Origin: Lewinella sp. IMCC34191
GTDB lineage: Bacteria > Bacteroidota > Bacteroidia > Chitinophagales > Saprospiraceae
Length of the DNA stretch: 64,000 bases
Direction of reading: 5' to 3'
NCBI RefSeq assembly: GCF_003390935.1
Contig: NZ_QNQZ01000009.1
Span: 1 to 64,000 of the forward strand
In this document: in pieces, positions 6,844-18,735 of the stretch
Layout: each line of letters opens with the position of its first letter
How positions within the stretch are numbered: the first letter of the stretch is position 1
Made by a program: the position numbers and the translations under genes
The notes under the pieces: generated by a model
What the model was told of the DNA's origin: nothing
Databases searched by the model: none
What the model saw: the letters and a program-made list of their open reading frames with translations, nothing else

Positions 6844-8904
6844 TCAATAAAAATTTTCCGAGGATAACATAGCCATTTCCCCCTCTATCTTCTTTATGTA
6901 TTTTGAAACTTCTGTATGGTTCAAAGTCAAATTGTAGAAGTCACTTTTACGCCGTGCAAGATCTAAAAGTATGTATATGTATTCTTGATTAGCGGTTAGC
7001 AAATCAGTTTCCAATTCCTCCAATTGAAAAGGCCCACGTAATATTAAGTTTTCCTTTAAATCTCTTGCCTCATATAACTTAGAAAGAGCTTTGTTACTCT
7101 CAATTTCATATTTAACAGTAAGAAACTCAAACTTTTCTCTTATGATAGCCGGAACGCTTCCGCCTCTATTTTTTGTTTTTACATGTATCAATAGTCCTTC
7201 ATCACACCAACCAGTTGAGCCACCAAACATTTTATCCATTGCCCCCTTTTCATCCAACATTCGCTTCATCATAGTAGAGTGGACCTCTGACATATATTTG
7301 TTAAAATTATGCCCTGCGAGGTGGTCTTCATTTTCTATAGCTCTTTCAAAATCTTTACTGTCCTCTAAAGGAAAGTCTTGATCCTCTTCTATGAGAAGAC
7401 GGGTTGAGTCATTATAAGTGAGTTGCGCAAATTCAATTATGACCTCATGATCCAAGTAGTCGCCTAGCTTTTTGTGAATCTGGTTGTAGTGTTTTATATA
7501 ATCTGTTAAAAAGGGATACAAGACTTGGTGCCTGAATTTTGTTGGCTCCATAGAGAAATACAGATCGACAACATTGTCGTTGTTTCCTTTATTTAAGAAC
7601 CCCCTGAGGATCTTGTTTCTGTGTTCAAGGGCATCCCTGATCAAAAAGCGAGCACAAAAATAATCTTGTATTGATTTATGCGCCCAGCGATAGCTAAGTC
7701 CTTCTTCTCTTAGAAGAGGAACGGTTGTTAGCAAGTCTTCTAAGAAGTCACTTGGCTTAAAGTCCAATTCAACATAAAACCGAGACGCTTTATCGATAAT
7801 CTCAAGCAGTTCCTCCTTATCGAATTGCACTTTTGACAACGTCAGCGACTTATAGCCTACGTAACGTAAAACTTTGGCAAAATCGTCGATATGTAAATTT
7901 GAATGCTTTGGTCGCTTATAATATCCTTCCTTAGCTAAGTCATGATTTTCGTATAGTGCCTCATATACTTGCCTATAGAATTGTTCCTTCTTCAAAGGGA
8001 TATCCTTTTTATGATCATACGTTTTGTATATCAACGACGTCAAAAAGGGATTGGTCAAAAACGGCTTTACAGCAGCAAGTTGTTCGGAAGACAAGGCTTT
8101 GACTAAATCGCCTGCAATTTTTCGATAAGAGTAAAAGTCGTATTTATTTAATAACTCAAATGATTCATCTATTGACAACGGTACTATTGTGTAGGATTTA
8201 AAATCCCCAAAAGAACTCAGTACGCGCTCCGGACGTGAAGTGATGATAAATTTACAATCTTGAGCTTTCTCGCAAAATCTGTGAATATCGCTAATCACAG
8301 TTTCTCTATTTTCATCCACTATTTCATCGAGGCCATCAAAGATTATAGTAAAGTCTCCTCGCCTAATAAGAGAAAATAAGATTTCTTTGTCAGGTTGTGA
8401 GTCAATCTCTTCAAATTGAGATATTATTTCGTCCAAAATCATGTTTTTTTCTGACAGGTTTCTGACCTCAATAAGTATAGGTATAGCACAGCGTTCTCGT
8501 ATAGACGACAAAAACACCTTCTTAGCTATAGTAGATTTTCCCATACCTGCATTATCCCTAACTACTATTCTGTAGTGAGCTGATAAAATTGAACTAGGGT
8601 ACTGATCAACTACTGTAATTTCGGCATCTTCTTTAAATTCATTTTCAGACAGCTTTAAAGGTAGATAGAGGATGTCAAATAGTGTTTGCCTATTTGGAAA
8701 TACTAATGTATCAATAGTCAAAAACTTAGTGTAACGCCTTTCCAAGTATTTTTCAAAAGCACTCTTAATCCAATCATGCTTTGCTATCTTGATTTCGTGC
8801 TTAGCACTCTTATACAACTCGCTTATAGCTGTATCTAACATAGGAGCTATTTTGTCTCCAACTAATTTAGCTGCTAGAAGGGTAATCTCTGGTCCGTTTT
8901 CCAT
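6844..8904 (-). CDS. NACHT-domain NTPase
   Basis: 686 residues. An N-terminal helical region of about 110 residues precedes the NTPase core. The P-loop is RDNAGMGKST (116-125), and the Walker B region TIIFDGLDE (186-194) has the small residue and double acidic pattern typical of NACHT. A sensor-like segment, FIITSRPER, follows. The rest is helical, as in the winged-helix and C-terminal sensor regions of bacterial NACHT proteins, many of which protect against phage by sensing a trigger and oligomerising. No separate effector domain is obvious at the N-terminus. It is the only gene of its cassette, unusually large for integron cargo. Confidence 0.88.
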   Translation of the reverse strand: MENGPEITLLAAKLVGDKIAPMLDTAISELYKSAKHEIKIAKHDWIKSAFEKYLERRYTKFLTIDTLVFPNRQTLFDILYLPLKLSENEFKEDAEITVVDQYPSSILSAHYRIVVRDNAGMGKSTIAKKVFLSSIRERCAIPILIEVRNLSEKNMILDEIISQFEEIDSQPDKEILFSLIRRGDFTIIFDGLDEIVDENRETVISDIHRFCEKAQDCKFIITSRPERVLSSFGDFKSYTIVPLSIDESFELLNKYDFYSYRKIAGDLVKALSSEQLAAVKPFLTNPFLTSLIYKTYDHKKDIPLKKEQFYRQVYEALYENHDLAKEGYYKRPKHSNLHIDDFAKVLRYVGYKSLTLSKVQFDKEELLEIIDKASRFYVELDFKPSDFLEDLLTTVPLLREEGLSYRWAHKSIQDYFCARFLIRDALEHRNKILRGFLNKGNNDNVVDLYFSMEPTKFRHQVLYPFLTDYIKHYNQIHKKLGDYLDHEVIIEFAQLTYNDSTRLLIEEDQDFPLEDSKDFERAIENEDHLAGHNFNKYMSEVHSTMMKRMLDEKGAMDKMFGGSTGWCDEGLLIHVKTKNRGGSVPAIIREKFEFLTVKYEIESNKALSKLYEARDLKENLILRGPFQLEELETDLLTANQEYIYILLDLARRKSDFYNLTLNHTEVSKYIKKIEGEMAMLSSENFY

Positions 8905-8953
8905 CTTTCAAAGATAATCATTATAGAAGTTTGTTCTTGGCTTTTGGGATTGC

Positions 8954-9086
8954 CACCAACGGATGCGCCACCGCAGGCCGGCTACACCGACCAACTAACG
9001 GATCAAGAGAATGCTTTCCTAGCCGATAAAGCATCCTCGACACCCGCAAACTCCACCGCCGGCTTGACGATGGCGCAATGTTGGGC
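8954..9086 (-). repeat. attC-like site 6
   Basis: The left box is CACCAAC (8954-8960) and the right box is GTTGGGC (9080-9086, exact GTTRRRY). Inner arms are as in sites 1-3. It separates the NACHT gene from two small genes. Confidence 0.78.
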
Positions 9087-9131
9087 GATTCTTTTTACTA
9101 TGCTACATGATGACGTTTTCTTACTCCTATT

Positions 9132-9587
9132 TCACTCAGGAGTTCCTGGCACAGCCGCAAAACTGATGCCTCCACGCGCAGTTCCATCTATGGATTGGCT
9201 TTTTTGTAATGACGGACTATGACGAATGATCTGCAAGAACGATTCCGTTTCGATTTGAATATCTCCCTGTTGCGTTTCGATTAAATACGTAGTTTTTCCA
9301 TCAAACCTTTGTTTGACAATGTCAGCTATTTCAAGACCATTTACAAAGTCTATTGATAGATTTATCTTTAAATCGGTAGGGTTTTTAAATATTAATGTAG
9401 CTGGGCTTATCCAAAACTTAAAGCTTGTTTCAGGCTTCTTTGGCTCGACCCACTCGAATATATAGTCAAGATCAAACTTTACATCATCTTCAAATGACAT
9501 AGCATAAATAGGTACATCATGCCACCCCATTTGATCAAAATCATCTTGATTCCACGTAAACTTTTCTAATCGATAGTGATGATTCAT
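9132..9587 (-). CDS. Uncharacterised cassette protein with WHDxxIY motif
   Basis: 151 residues; no family name can be given. The N-terminal part reads FTWNQDDFDQMGWHDVPIYAM followed by an acidic segment and DYIFEWV. It is a compact, beta-rich protein with a disordered-looking C-terminal tail of about 30 residues. It is the downstream member of a pair in one cassette, with a 76-bp gap after the preceding gene. No signal peptide or membrane segment is visible. Confidence 0.68.
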   Translation of the reverse strand: MNHHYRLEKFTWNQDDFDQMGWHDVPIYAMSFEDDVKFDLDYIFEWVEPKKPETSFKFWISPATLIFKNPTDLKINLSIDFVNGLEIADIVKQRFDGKTTYLIETQQGDIQIETESFLQIIRHSPSLQKSQSIDGTARGGISFAAVPGTPE

Positions 9588-9663
9588 ATATTATTATTAC
9601 TACCTGCTAATAATAAGCTTGTCCAACATATAATATTTATTTTTTTATTCAACAATAGATTGC

Positions 9664-9948
9664 TTAATCGCCGTAAAATTTAAGATATGTATGGGTCTCA
9701 CCTCTGTTCTTTTCTATAAACTCAATTAATGACTCTAATCTATGGTCCTGTCTCCAAATGCGATGTAAGTCGGACAGCAGATCTTTTAACATCAGCTGAT
9801 TGAATGTGGTATCGCCATATGGGTCCAAATAATGAATTACTTTAAATTGCTTCTCGTGAATCGAAGCGAAGTAGTCAATTTTAATCTCTCCCTTAAAAGC
9901 TGCGATAGGATTCCCCTTTTCGTCTTCATAAAATACGGAGTAAGCCAT
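9664..9948 (-). CDS. Small uncharacterised cassette protein
   Basis: 94 residues. It begins MAYSVFYEDEKGNPIAAFKG, a strand-turn-strand opening, and ends in two amphipathic helices (LMLKDLLSDLHRIWRQ and LESLIEFIEKNR) and a final strand. No family is recognised. It is upstream of the 151-residue gene in the same cassette, so the pair may be toxin/antitoxin- or toxin/immunity-like, but no sequence motif supports that. Confidence 0.62.
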   Translation of the reverse strand: MAYSVFYEDEKGNPIAAFKGEIKIDYFASIHEKQFKVIHYLDPYGDTTFNQLMLKDLLSDLHRIWRQDHRLESLIEFIEKNRGETHTYLKFYGD

Positions 9949-10049
9949 AATCCAAAGTTTGTTCCTAGAAGTAATTTAGGGAGTTAAAAAGTCTGGCACC
10001 TAAAGGTTGACAGTGTGGTCTTACGGCCTGGCTTAAATGCCAGGCTGTC

Positions 10050-10185
10050 GCCCAACGGGTGCGCCACCGCAGGCCGGCTACCACCAGTAAGCATGCGAAT
10101 TCCGACCAACTTTAGGCTAGCTTTTAAAGGCTTTCTCGACGCCCAAAAGCCTCACCGCCGGCTTGACGATGGCGCAATGTTAGCG
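10050..10185 (-). repeat. attC-like site 7
   Basis: The left box is GCCCAAC (10050-10056) and the right box is GTTAGCG (10179-10185), followed by GC. Inner arms are as in sites 1-3. It separates the two small genes from the Fic gene. Confidence 0.8.
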
Positions 10186-10250
10186 GCAGTTTTATATATT
10201 TAATTTTAATTGATGAATACATTAATATGATGCTCGATTATCAATACCAT

Positions 10251-11564
10251 TTATTCACCTTCTAAAAACTTGTTTTCTAAAAAAGATTTGTGTTTTTCAA
10301 TTAATGGATTAATAATACTGTCTATTTCATCAGCGTTCATCACACTATCATACTTTAACTGCTCTGTAACCCCAACGGAATATCCAACTATCTCAACAAA
10401 GGTTTCTTTAAACCGGAAAATCATCTTTGATTCAAATGTTACATCATGGTCATCGAGCTTTCTTATGTTGTAGTAGGAAGCAACTAGGTCAATAGTCTCA
10501 AGTTTTAATTCTTTGTTTTCTAATAGCGCTTTATAGTCAAAACTTGCATTGTAGATTTGTCTATCACCGTTTATTACTACTGATTTAATATTCATCTGGT
10601 ATAAGGCATCAAAATTTGAGACTCTCTCAAAGTACCTATTTGTTATTTGATCTATAACTTTATTGACTATATTTTTTATACTATTATTGTTTCTAAATTC
10701 ACGAACAGAATCTTTTGAAGAAAGAATCTTTTCTTTTAACAGCACAACTTCTTTATCAATATCAGTAATACTTGATATACTTTCTCCATTTATAGCTTTT
10801 ACCATTAATTCCATAGAGTTATTCACGGATTCAGCAATAAATTGAATAAATGGCTCCATTTGATCAGTATCGGCCAGTCTTAAAACTCGAAAGTATTCTT
10901 CTTTACTTTCTACTGGTATTATGGACGGAGGAAACCCGCCTTTCATTAAAATGAAGTTCATTAATATTCTAGCCGTTCTACCGTTACCATCGTCAAAAGG
11001 ATGAATCAAGACGAACTTATGATGGAATTCAGCTGCCTTTCTGATTGTGTCGAGATCAGAACTGTTATACCATTCTATTAAATCTCCCATTTTAGCAGGT
11101 GTCTCTCCAGGCTCTGCAAAATAAAATGTTTCACCAGTCCTTGTAATCACATGGTTTTGGGATGATTTGTATTTACCTACCTCGATTCGTTTTCTTGTAG
11201 GTTCCCCTTCAGGTGTTACTGCATTGACATAATACGGTTCTTTTAAAATTAATTGATGCAATTCACGAATGAACGTCTCCGTAATATTTCGCCGATCTTG
11301 GATGATATCAAATACCCACTTAACTGCTTGGTCATGACCGGTTACCTCGAAATGATCTTTTAAAGGCTTTCCCTGAGCAGTAATACCAAATAATATTAAG
11401 GCTTTGGTTTCACCATAAGTAAGGCTATTACCCTCTATACGGTTAGAATTGTAATTCCAGTCCAACCGGTACTTCTGAAATAGACGCTTTTGTACGTCAG
11501 CATCAAGTGGTCTATGCTTGTCGATGTAGGACTTGAGCTCGTAAGATTTTGTAATGTGATCCAT
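10251..11564 (-). CDS. Fic family protein (probable protein AMPylase)
   Basis: 437 residues. The Fic active-site motif is intact: HPFDDGNGRTAR at 188-199, with the catalytic His and the nucleotide-binding loop. Near the N-terminus, SNRIEG (40-45) fits the inhibitory-helix signature [S/T]xxxE[G/N], so this looks like a class II Fic protein that is auto-inhibited by its own N-terminal helix. The C-terminal 200 residues are an extended, partly helical region of unknown role. Fic enzymes typically transfer AMP from ATP to protein hydroxyls. It is the rightmost cassette gene and would be first in the array if the integrase end lay to the right. Confidence 0.9.
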   Translation of the reverse strand: MDHITKSYELKSYIDKHRPLDADVQKRLFQKYRLDWNYNSNRIEGNSLTYGETKALILFGITAQGKPLKDHFEVTGHDQAVKWVFDIIQDRRNITETFIRELHQLILKEPYYVNAVTPEGEPTRKRIEVGKYKSSQNHVITRTGETFYFAEPGETPAKMGDLIEWYNSSDLDTIRKAAEFHHKFVLIHPFDDGNGRTARILMNFILMKGGFPPSIIPVESKEEYFRVLRLADTDQMEPFIQFIAESVNNSMELMVKAINGESISSITDIDKEVVLLKEKILSSKDSVREFRNNNSIKNIVNKVIDQITNRYFERVSNFDALYQMNIKSVVINGDRQIYNASFDYKALLENKELKLETIDLVASYYNIRKLDDHDVTFESKMIFRFKETFVEIVGYSVGVTEQLKYDSVMNADEIDSIINPLIEKHKSFLENKFLEGE

Positions 11565-11807
11565 CAGCGAATGATTTTGAAAAGAACAAGATCAGATTGT
11601 GTTTGTTAATATCTATCCACCAACTGCGCTCAATCGATTGGCTATCAATGCGATATCTTATTGCTATCTCCAAGCGCGAATAACCAATGTAGCACGACAT
11701 ATTACTAAGAAGTATCTGAAATTTACTAAATGTTCTAATTCGGATCTCACGACCGTTTATAATCAGACTCTGGCTATATTAAAGAGCTAGCACCGTTGTA
11801 TGATTGC

Positions 11808-11960
11808 CGCTAACAATATCGTACCCGCATTGCGCATACGCACCCAATAGCGCCGCAATTATTGACGGGTGTACACCACAATCCGTACGTATCACGAAAC
11901 TAAGCGATTCGCGTATTACCCAATTGACGGGTGTGCGGTAATTGACGGGTGTGAGCGAAC
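11808..11960 (-). other. Right end of cassette array: lone R-type box and three direct repeats (possible attI remnant)
   Basis: CGCTAAC at 11,808-11,814 (GTTAGCGGCA on the minus strand) matches the outer box of the attC-like sites, but no full partner arm follows. To its right ATTGACGGGTGT occurs three times, near 11,862, 11,924 and 11,943. A single recombination box with nearby direct repeats is the general layout of an integron attI. Without an intI gene or a known attI to compare, this is only a suggestion. Confidence 0.35.
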
Positions 11961-12175
11961 TGGACGACATATCCCGCAATTGATTGGCTGAGAAAACCAT
12001 TGGTCTTTACCTATTTCCTACCACCACGGCTTCGCCGCCCCTGTGTCGCGATATCTCGCCACACGGCTCCGCCAGGATGACTGGGAGGTATGGTTGCACG
12101 ATCACCAATTTACCCCGCTTCCGGGAAATGATCGTCCGAACGGGAAGGGCGGCCGGTTCGGGAGGGGGTTTTTAT

Positions 12176-12192
12176 CCTGCGCTCCGACGCCC
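12176..12192 (+). repeat. Dispersed motif, copy g (variant)
   Basis: CCTGCGCTCCGACGCCC, one mismatch to the 3' part of the consensus TACCTGCGCTCCGCCGCCC found at six other places. It is intergenic, upstream of typA. Confidence 0.6.
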
Positions 12193-12295
12193 TTTTTAAT
12201 TTGTGAATTACTGGATTAGTGAATTGGTTAATAGGCCCGCAGGCAGACCGCCACGCCGCTAGAAATGGCCTGACCAACGGGTATAGGTTTTCAGC

Positions 12296-12455
12296 AACCA
12301 GCACCCAGCATCCAGCATCCAGCAACCAGCACCCAGCAACTAGTACCCAGCACCCAGCAACCAGCAACAATTACCTCGCAACCAGCACCTCCAACCCAGC
12401 ACCCAGCACCCAGCAACCTCGAATCCCGCAACCAGCACCCAGCACCCCCTACCCC
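12296..12455. repeat. CCAGCACC/CCAGCAACC simple repeat
   Basis: A low-complexity run of CCAGCACCCAGC, CCAGCATC and CCAGCAAC units, about a dozen and a half imperfect copies, between the array boundary and typA. It shows through in several frames as Gln/His/Pro or Leu/Val/Gly-rich nonsense proteins, none of which is credible. Confidence 0.8.
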
Positions 12456-12511
12456 ACCCATTCACAAATTCAGTCCTTCAGACATTCACCATTTGCCAAC
12501 TAAAAAACCCG

Positions 12512-12519
12512 TACCTTTG
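12512..12519 (+). promoter_or_regulatory. Bacteroidota-type -7 box for typA
   Basis: TACCTTTG fits the TAnnTTTG consensus, with a TTTG 16 bp upstream. It lies 37 bp before the typA start codon. Confidence 0.6.
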
Positions 12520-12556
12520 CGCGCTTAAACCGGCACCCCCAAAAGCCAACCGTCTT

Positions 12557-14362
<1,806 letters not shown>

Positions 14363-14423
14363 GCGAAAACCAGCTTTTTTCTATACTGCGGTACAACGTC
14401 GCCGTGGCGTAGTTGCTTTATCG

Positions 14424-14442
14424 GGGCGACGGAGCGCAGGTA
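14424..14442 (-). repeat. Dispersed motif, copy a
   Basis: The minus strand reads TACCTGCGCTCCGTCGCCC, one mismatch to the consensus. It is in the typA/DUF6580 gap. Confidence 0.65.
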
Positions 14443-14472
14443 GTAGCATTGCCCCGGAAGGAGCGCCTGTTA

Positions 14473-14480
14473 TATCTTTG
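14473..14480 (+). promoter_or_regulatory. -7 box for the DUF6580 gene
   Basis: TATCTTTG matches TAnnTTTG, with a TTG about 21 bp upstream (14,449). It overlaps an in-frame GUG/UUG-type upstream start near 14,478 and so supports the ATG at 14,499 as the real start. Confidence 0.6.
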
Positions 14481-14498
14481 CACCTGAATCAGACCATT

Positions 14499-15068
14499 AT
14501 GCCCCGTAACTCCAAGCAGCACCTCCCCATTCTTCTGGCGCTTATCCTTATGGCCGCCGCCAGCCGGTTGCTGCCGCACTGGCCCAACTTCGGGCCCGTG
14601 GGTGCGATGGCGCTGTTCGGGGCGGCTACCTTCGACCGGAAGTGGATGGCGTTTCTGGTACCCTTCGCGGCCCTGTATCTCAGCGACCTGGCGCTCAACA
14701 ATATCTTTTACAGTCAGTACTACGAAGGCTTCTACTGGGGCTTCAGCAGCTGGGTGTACGTCGGCTTTCTCGTAACCATCCTGCTTGGTTTCGGCCTGCT
14801 GCGCAATAAAGCATTCAGCTGGCTGCGCATCGGCGGGGCTACGGTAGCGGGAACGCTGGTATTCTTCCTTCTCACCAATTTCGGCGTCTGGTTGGGTTCG
14901 GCCATGTATCCCCAGACCGGGGCCGGGCTTATCGCGGCCTATACCGCCGGACTCCCCTTCCTGCTCAACAGTGCGGCGGGTAATATCTTCTTCGCTGGCC
15001 TGCTCTTCGGCGGCGCCCGCTACCTGGCTTCCCGGCCGACCATCGCCGGCGTTCGGGAACGGGTATAA
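14499..15068 (+). CDS. DUF6580-type membrane protein (ECF S-component-like)
   Basis: 189 residues from the ATG at 14,499. About five hydrophobic segments begin with HLPILLALILMAAASRLL, followed by the family-like stretch PNFGPVGAMALFGAATF, which resembles substrate-specific S components of ECF vitamin transporters. A conserved-looking FYSQYYEGFYWGFSSWVYV loop follows. Family members are assumed to be transporters; the substrate is not known. It is followed 12 bp later by the DUF481 gene on the same strand, suggesting an operon. Confidence 0.75.
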   Translation: MPRNSKQHLPILLALILMAAASRLLPHWPNFGPVGAMALFGAATFDRKWMAFLVPFAALYLSDLALNNIFYSQYYEGFYWGFSSWVYVGFLVTILLGFGLLRNKAFSWLRIGGATVAGTLVFFLLTNFGVWLGSAMYPQTGAGLIAAYTAGLPFLLNSAAGNIFFAGLLFGGARYLASRPTIAGVRERV

Positions 15069-15080
15069 TCTTCGGGGTTG

Positions 15081-15845
15081 ATGAATTGGTTTTTCCGACT
15101 GGTATTCCTGGGCTTGGTGCTTGCAGGCACGCACGCCTCCGCGCAGATCGTCAACATCGAGGACCAACGCAAGGGCTTCGACTCCATCGGCTGGTACGGA
15201 CAGATTGACCTCGGTGGCTCTTTGACCCGCAACGTCAACCAAGTCGTTACCGGCAACGGCGCCATCCGCATCGACCGCAAGGGGAACACCAATTCCCTGC
15301 TGGGAATCGCCGACTACAAGCTGGTCCAGGTGAGCGGCGACAACGCCGTCAACGCCGGTTTCGGACACCTGCGCCACGCCTACTACCTGGGCGACAAGTG
15401 GCGGTGGGAGACCTTCGGGCAGCTCCAGTACAACGAACAGATCCGGCTCCAGCTGCGCGGCCTCCTCGGTACCGGTCCACGGCTCAAACTGCTGTCCATC
15501 GACGACAACCGCATCTACATCGGGACCCTCTACATGTACGAGTACGACGAGGTAGCCGAAGGCGACATCATCTACCGCAGCCACCGCCTGAGCTCCTACC
15601 TCAGCTTCAACGTTTACCCCTGGGAGCAGCTGTCCATTTCGAATACGACGTACTACCAGCCCATCCTCCCCGACTTCCGGCTGCCCCGGCTCTCTACGGT
15701 TACCTCCCTCTCCCTGCAGCTGACGAACCGCCTCTCCGTGCAGACGCGCTTCAGCCTCACCCACGACCCCCTCCTTAACCAGGGCCTACCCGACGTACCG
15801 AACACCACCTACGACTGGGTGAACGGGCTGCGGTATCAGTTTTAG
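15081..15845 (+). CDS. DUF481-type outer-membrane beta-barrel protein
   Basis: 254 residues from the ATG at 15,081 (a TTG at 15,078 is in frame). A cleavable signal peptide, LVFLGLVLAGTHASAQ, is followed by alternating polar and hydrophobic strands with many aromatic residues, ending in VNGLRYQF with a C-terminal Phe typical of outer-membrane barrels. Motifs such as NTNSLLGIADYKLVQVSG and GHLRHAYYLGDKWRWE fit DUF481. The function of the family is not established. A tandem palindromic repeat array starts immediately after the stop codon. Confidence 0.8.
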   Translation: MNWFFRLVFLGLVLAGTHASAQIVNIEDQRKGFDSIGWYGQIDLGGSLTRNVNQVVTGNGAIRIDRKGNTNSLLGIADYKLVQVSGDNAVNAGFGHLRHAYYLGDKWRWETFGQLQYNEQIRLQLRGLLGTGPRLKLLSIDDNRIYIGTLYMYEYDEVAEGDIIYRSHRLSSYLSFNVYPWEQLSISNTTYYQPILPDFRLPRLSTVTSLSLQLTNRLSVQTRFSLTHDPLLNQGLPDVPNTTYDWVNGLRYQF

Positions 15846-15846
15846 C

Positions 15847-16311
15847 AGCACACTCGCAAGTCCTCCGGACACTCCGAGGTACGGGAAGCATAGGACCTCG
15901 GGGTGTGGCGTAGCGACCCGCGAGTGTCCGGGCTTATTGCGGGCACACTCGCAGGTCCTCCGGACGCTCCGAGGTACGGGTAACATAGGACCTCGGGGTG
16001 TGGCGTAGCGACCCGCGAGTGTCCGGGCTTATTGCGAGCACACTCGCAGGTCCTCCGGACACTCCGAGGTGCGGGAAGCATAGGACGTCGGGGTGTGGCG
16101 TAGCGACCCGCGAGTGTCCGGGCTTATTGCGAGCACACTCGCAGGTCCTCCCGACACTCCGAGGTACGGGTAACATAGGACCTCGGGGTGTGGCGTAGCG
16201 ACCCGCGAGTGTCCGGGCTTATTGCGGGCACACTCGCAGGTCCTCCGGACACTCCGGGGTGCGGGGTACATAGGACCTCGGGGTGTGGCGATAGCGACCC
16301 GCGAGTGTCCG
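15847..16311. repeat. Five tandem 95-bp palindromic repeats
   Basis: Units begin GCACACTCGCAGGTCCTCCG at 15,847, 15,943, 16,038, 16,133 and 16,228, a regular 95-96 bp spacing. Within each unit the outer arms CCGGACACTCGC-like and GCGAGTGTCCGG pair, and the inner CCGAGGT pairs with ACCTCGG, so each unit can fold as a hairpin. The array fills the gap between the DUF481 stop and the oligopeptidase promoter. Related single copies occur at 44,228. Confidence 0.9.
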
Positions 16312-16352
16312 GCCCCCTGTATCAATCCCCGCCACCATATCGCCCCGCCCAG

Positions 16353-16360
16353 TATCTTTA
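16353..16360 (+). promoter_or_regulatory. -7 box for the prolyl oligopeptidase gene
   Basis: TATCTTTA, one change from TAnnTTTG, lies 20 bp before the ATG at 16,381 and just after the repeat array. Confidence 0.5.
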
Positions 16361-16380
16361 GCCAGCCCAACCAACCCACC

Positions 16381-18552
<2,172 letters not shown>

Positions 18553-18735
18553 GTCGGGTCGTCGCTGGCCTTGCCGGATACCCCGGAATCTTCCTACACC
18601 CCCACCACGAACCAAGGTCGAGCGGCCTCCGGCCCGAGACACTACGCGTACCCCCTCGGCTCAGAAAGCCTCGACCCTGGGAATTTTCACGCCCCGCACG
18701 CCGTACCCCGCACCCCGTACACCGATACCCCCTAC

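Larger units (their letters stand above)
11565..12511. other. Gene-free boundary between cassette array and core genome
   Basis: About 950 bp without a convincing gene. The left part (to about 11,810) is AT-rich like the cassettes. Then come an isolated half-box at 11,808, three short direct repeats, a GC-rich stretch with a copy of the dispersed 19-bp motif, and a CCAGCACC-type simple repeat leading to the typA promoter. Short frames here have no recognisable protein features. No integrase gene is present. Confidence 0.7.

Noticed and set aside
11779..12199. Short ORFs on both strands in the boundary region that might be an integrase remnant
   Set aside because: None shows tyrosine-recombinase motifs. 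They are short and cover the direct repeats.
12110..12370. Minus-strand ORF rich in Cys, Trp, Leu and Val
   Set aside because: It is only the translation of the CCAGCACC repeat.
15847..16311. Possible CRISPR array or coding repeat
   Set aside because: The 95-bp units are near identical along their whole length, with no spacers. Reading frames through them vary and lack protein character.
16222..16380. Upstream extension of the oligopeptidase frame
   Set aside because: It translates the palindromic repeats. The lipoprotein signal begins at 16,381 and a -7 box lies between.
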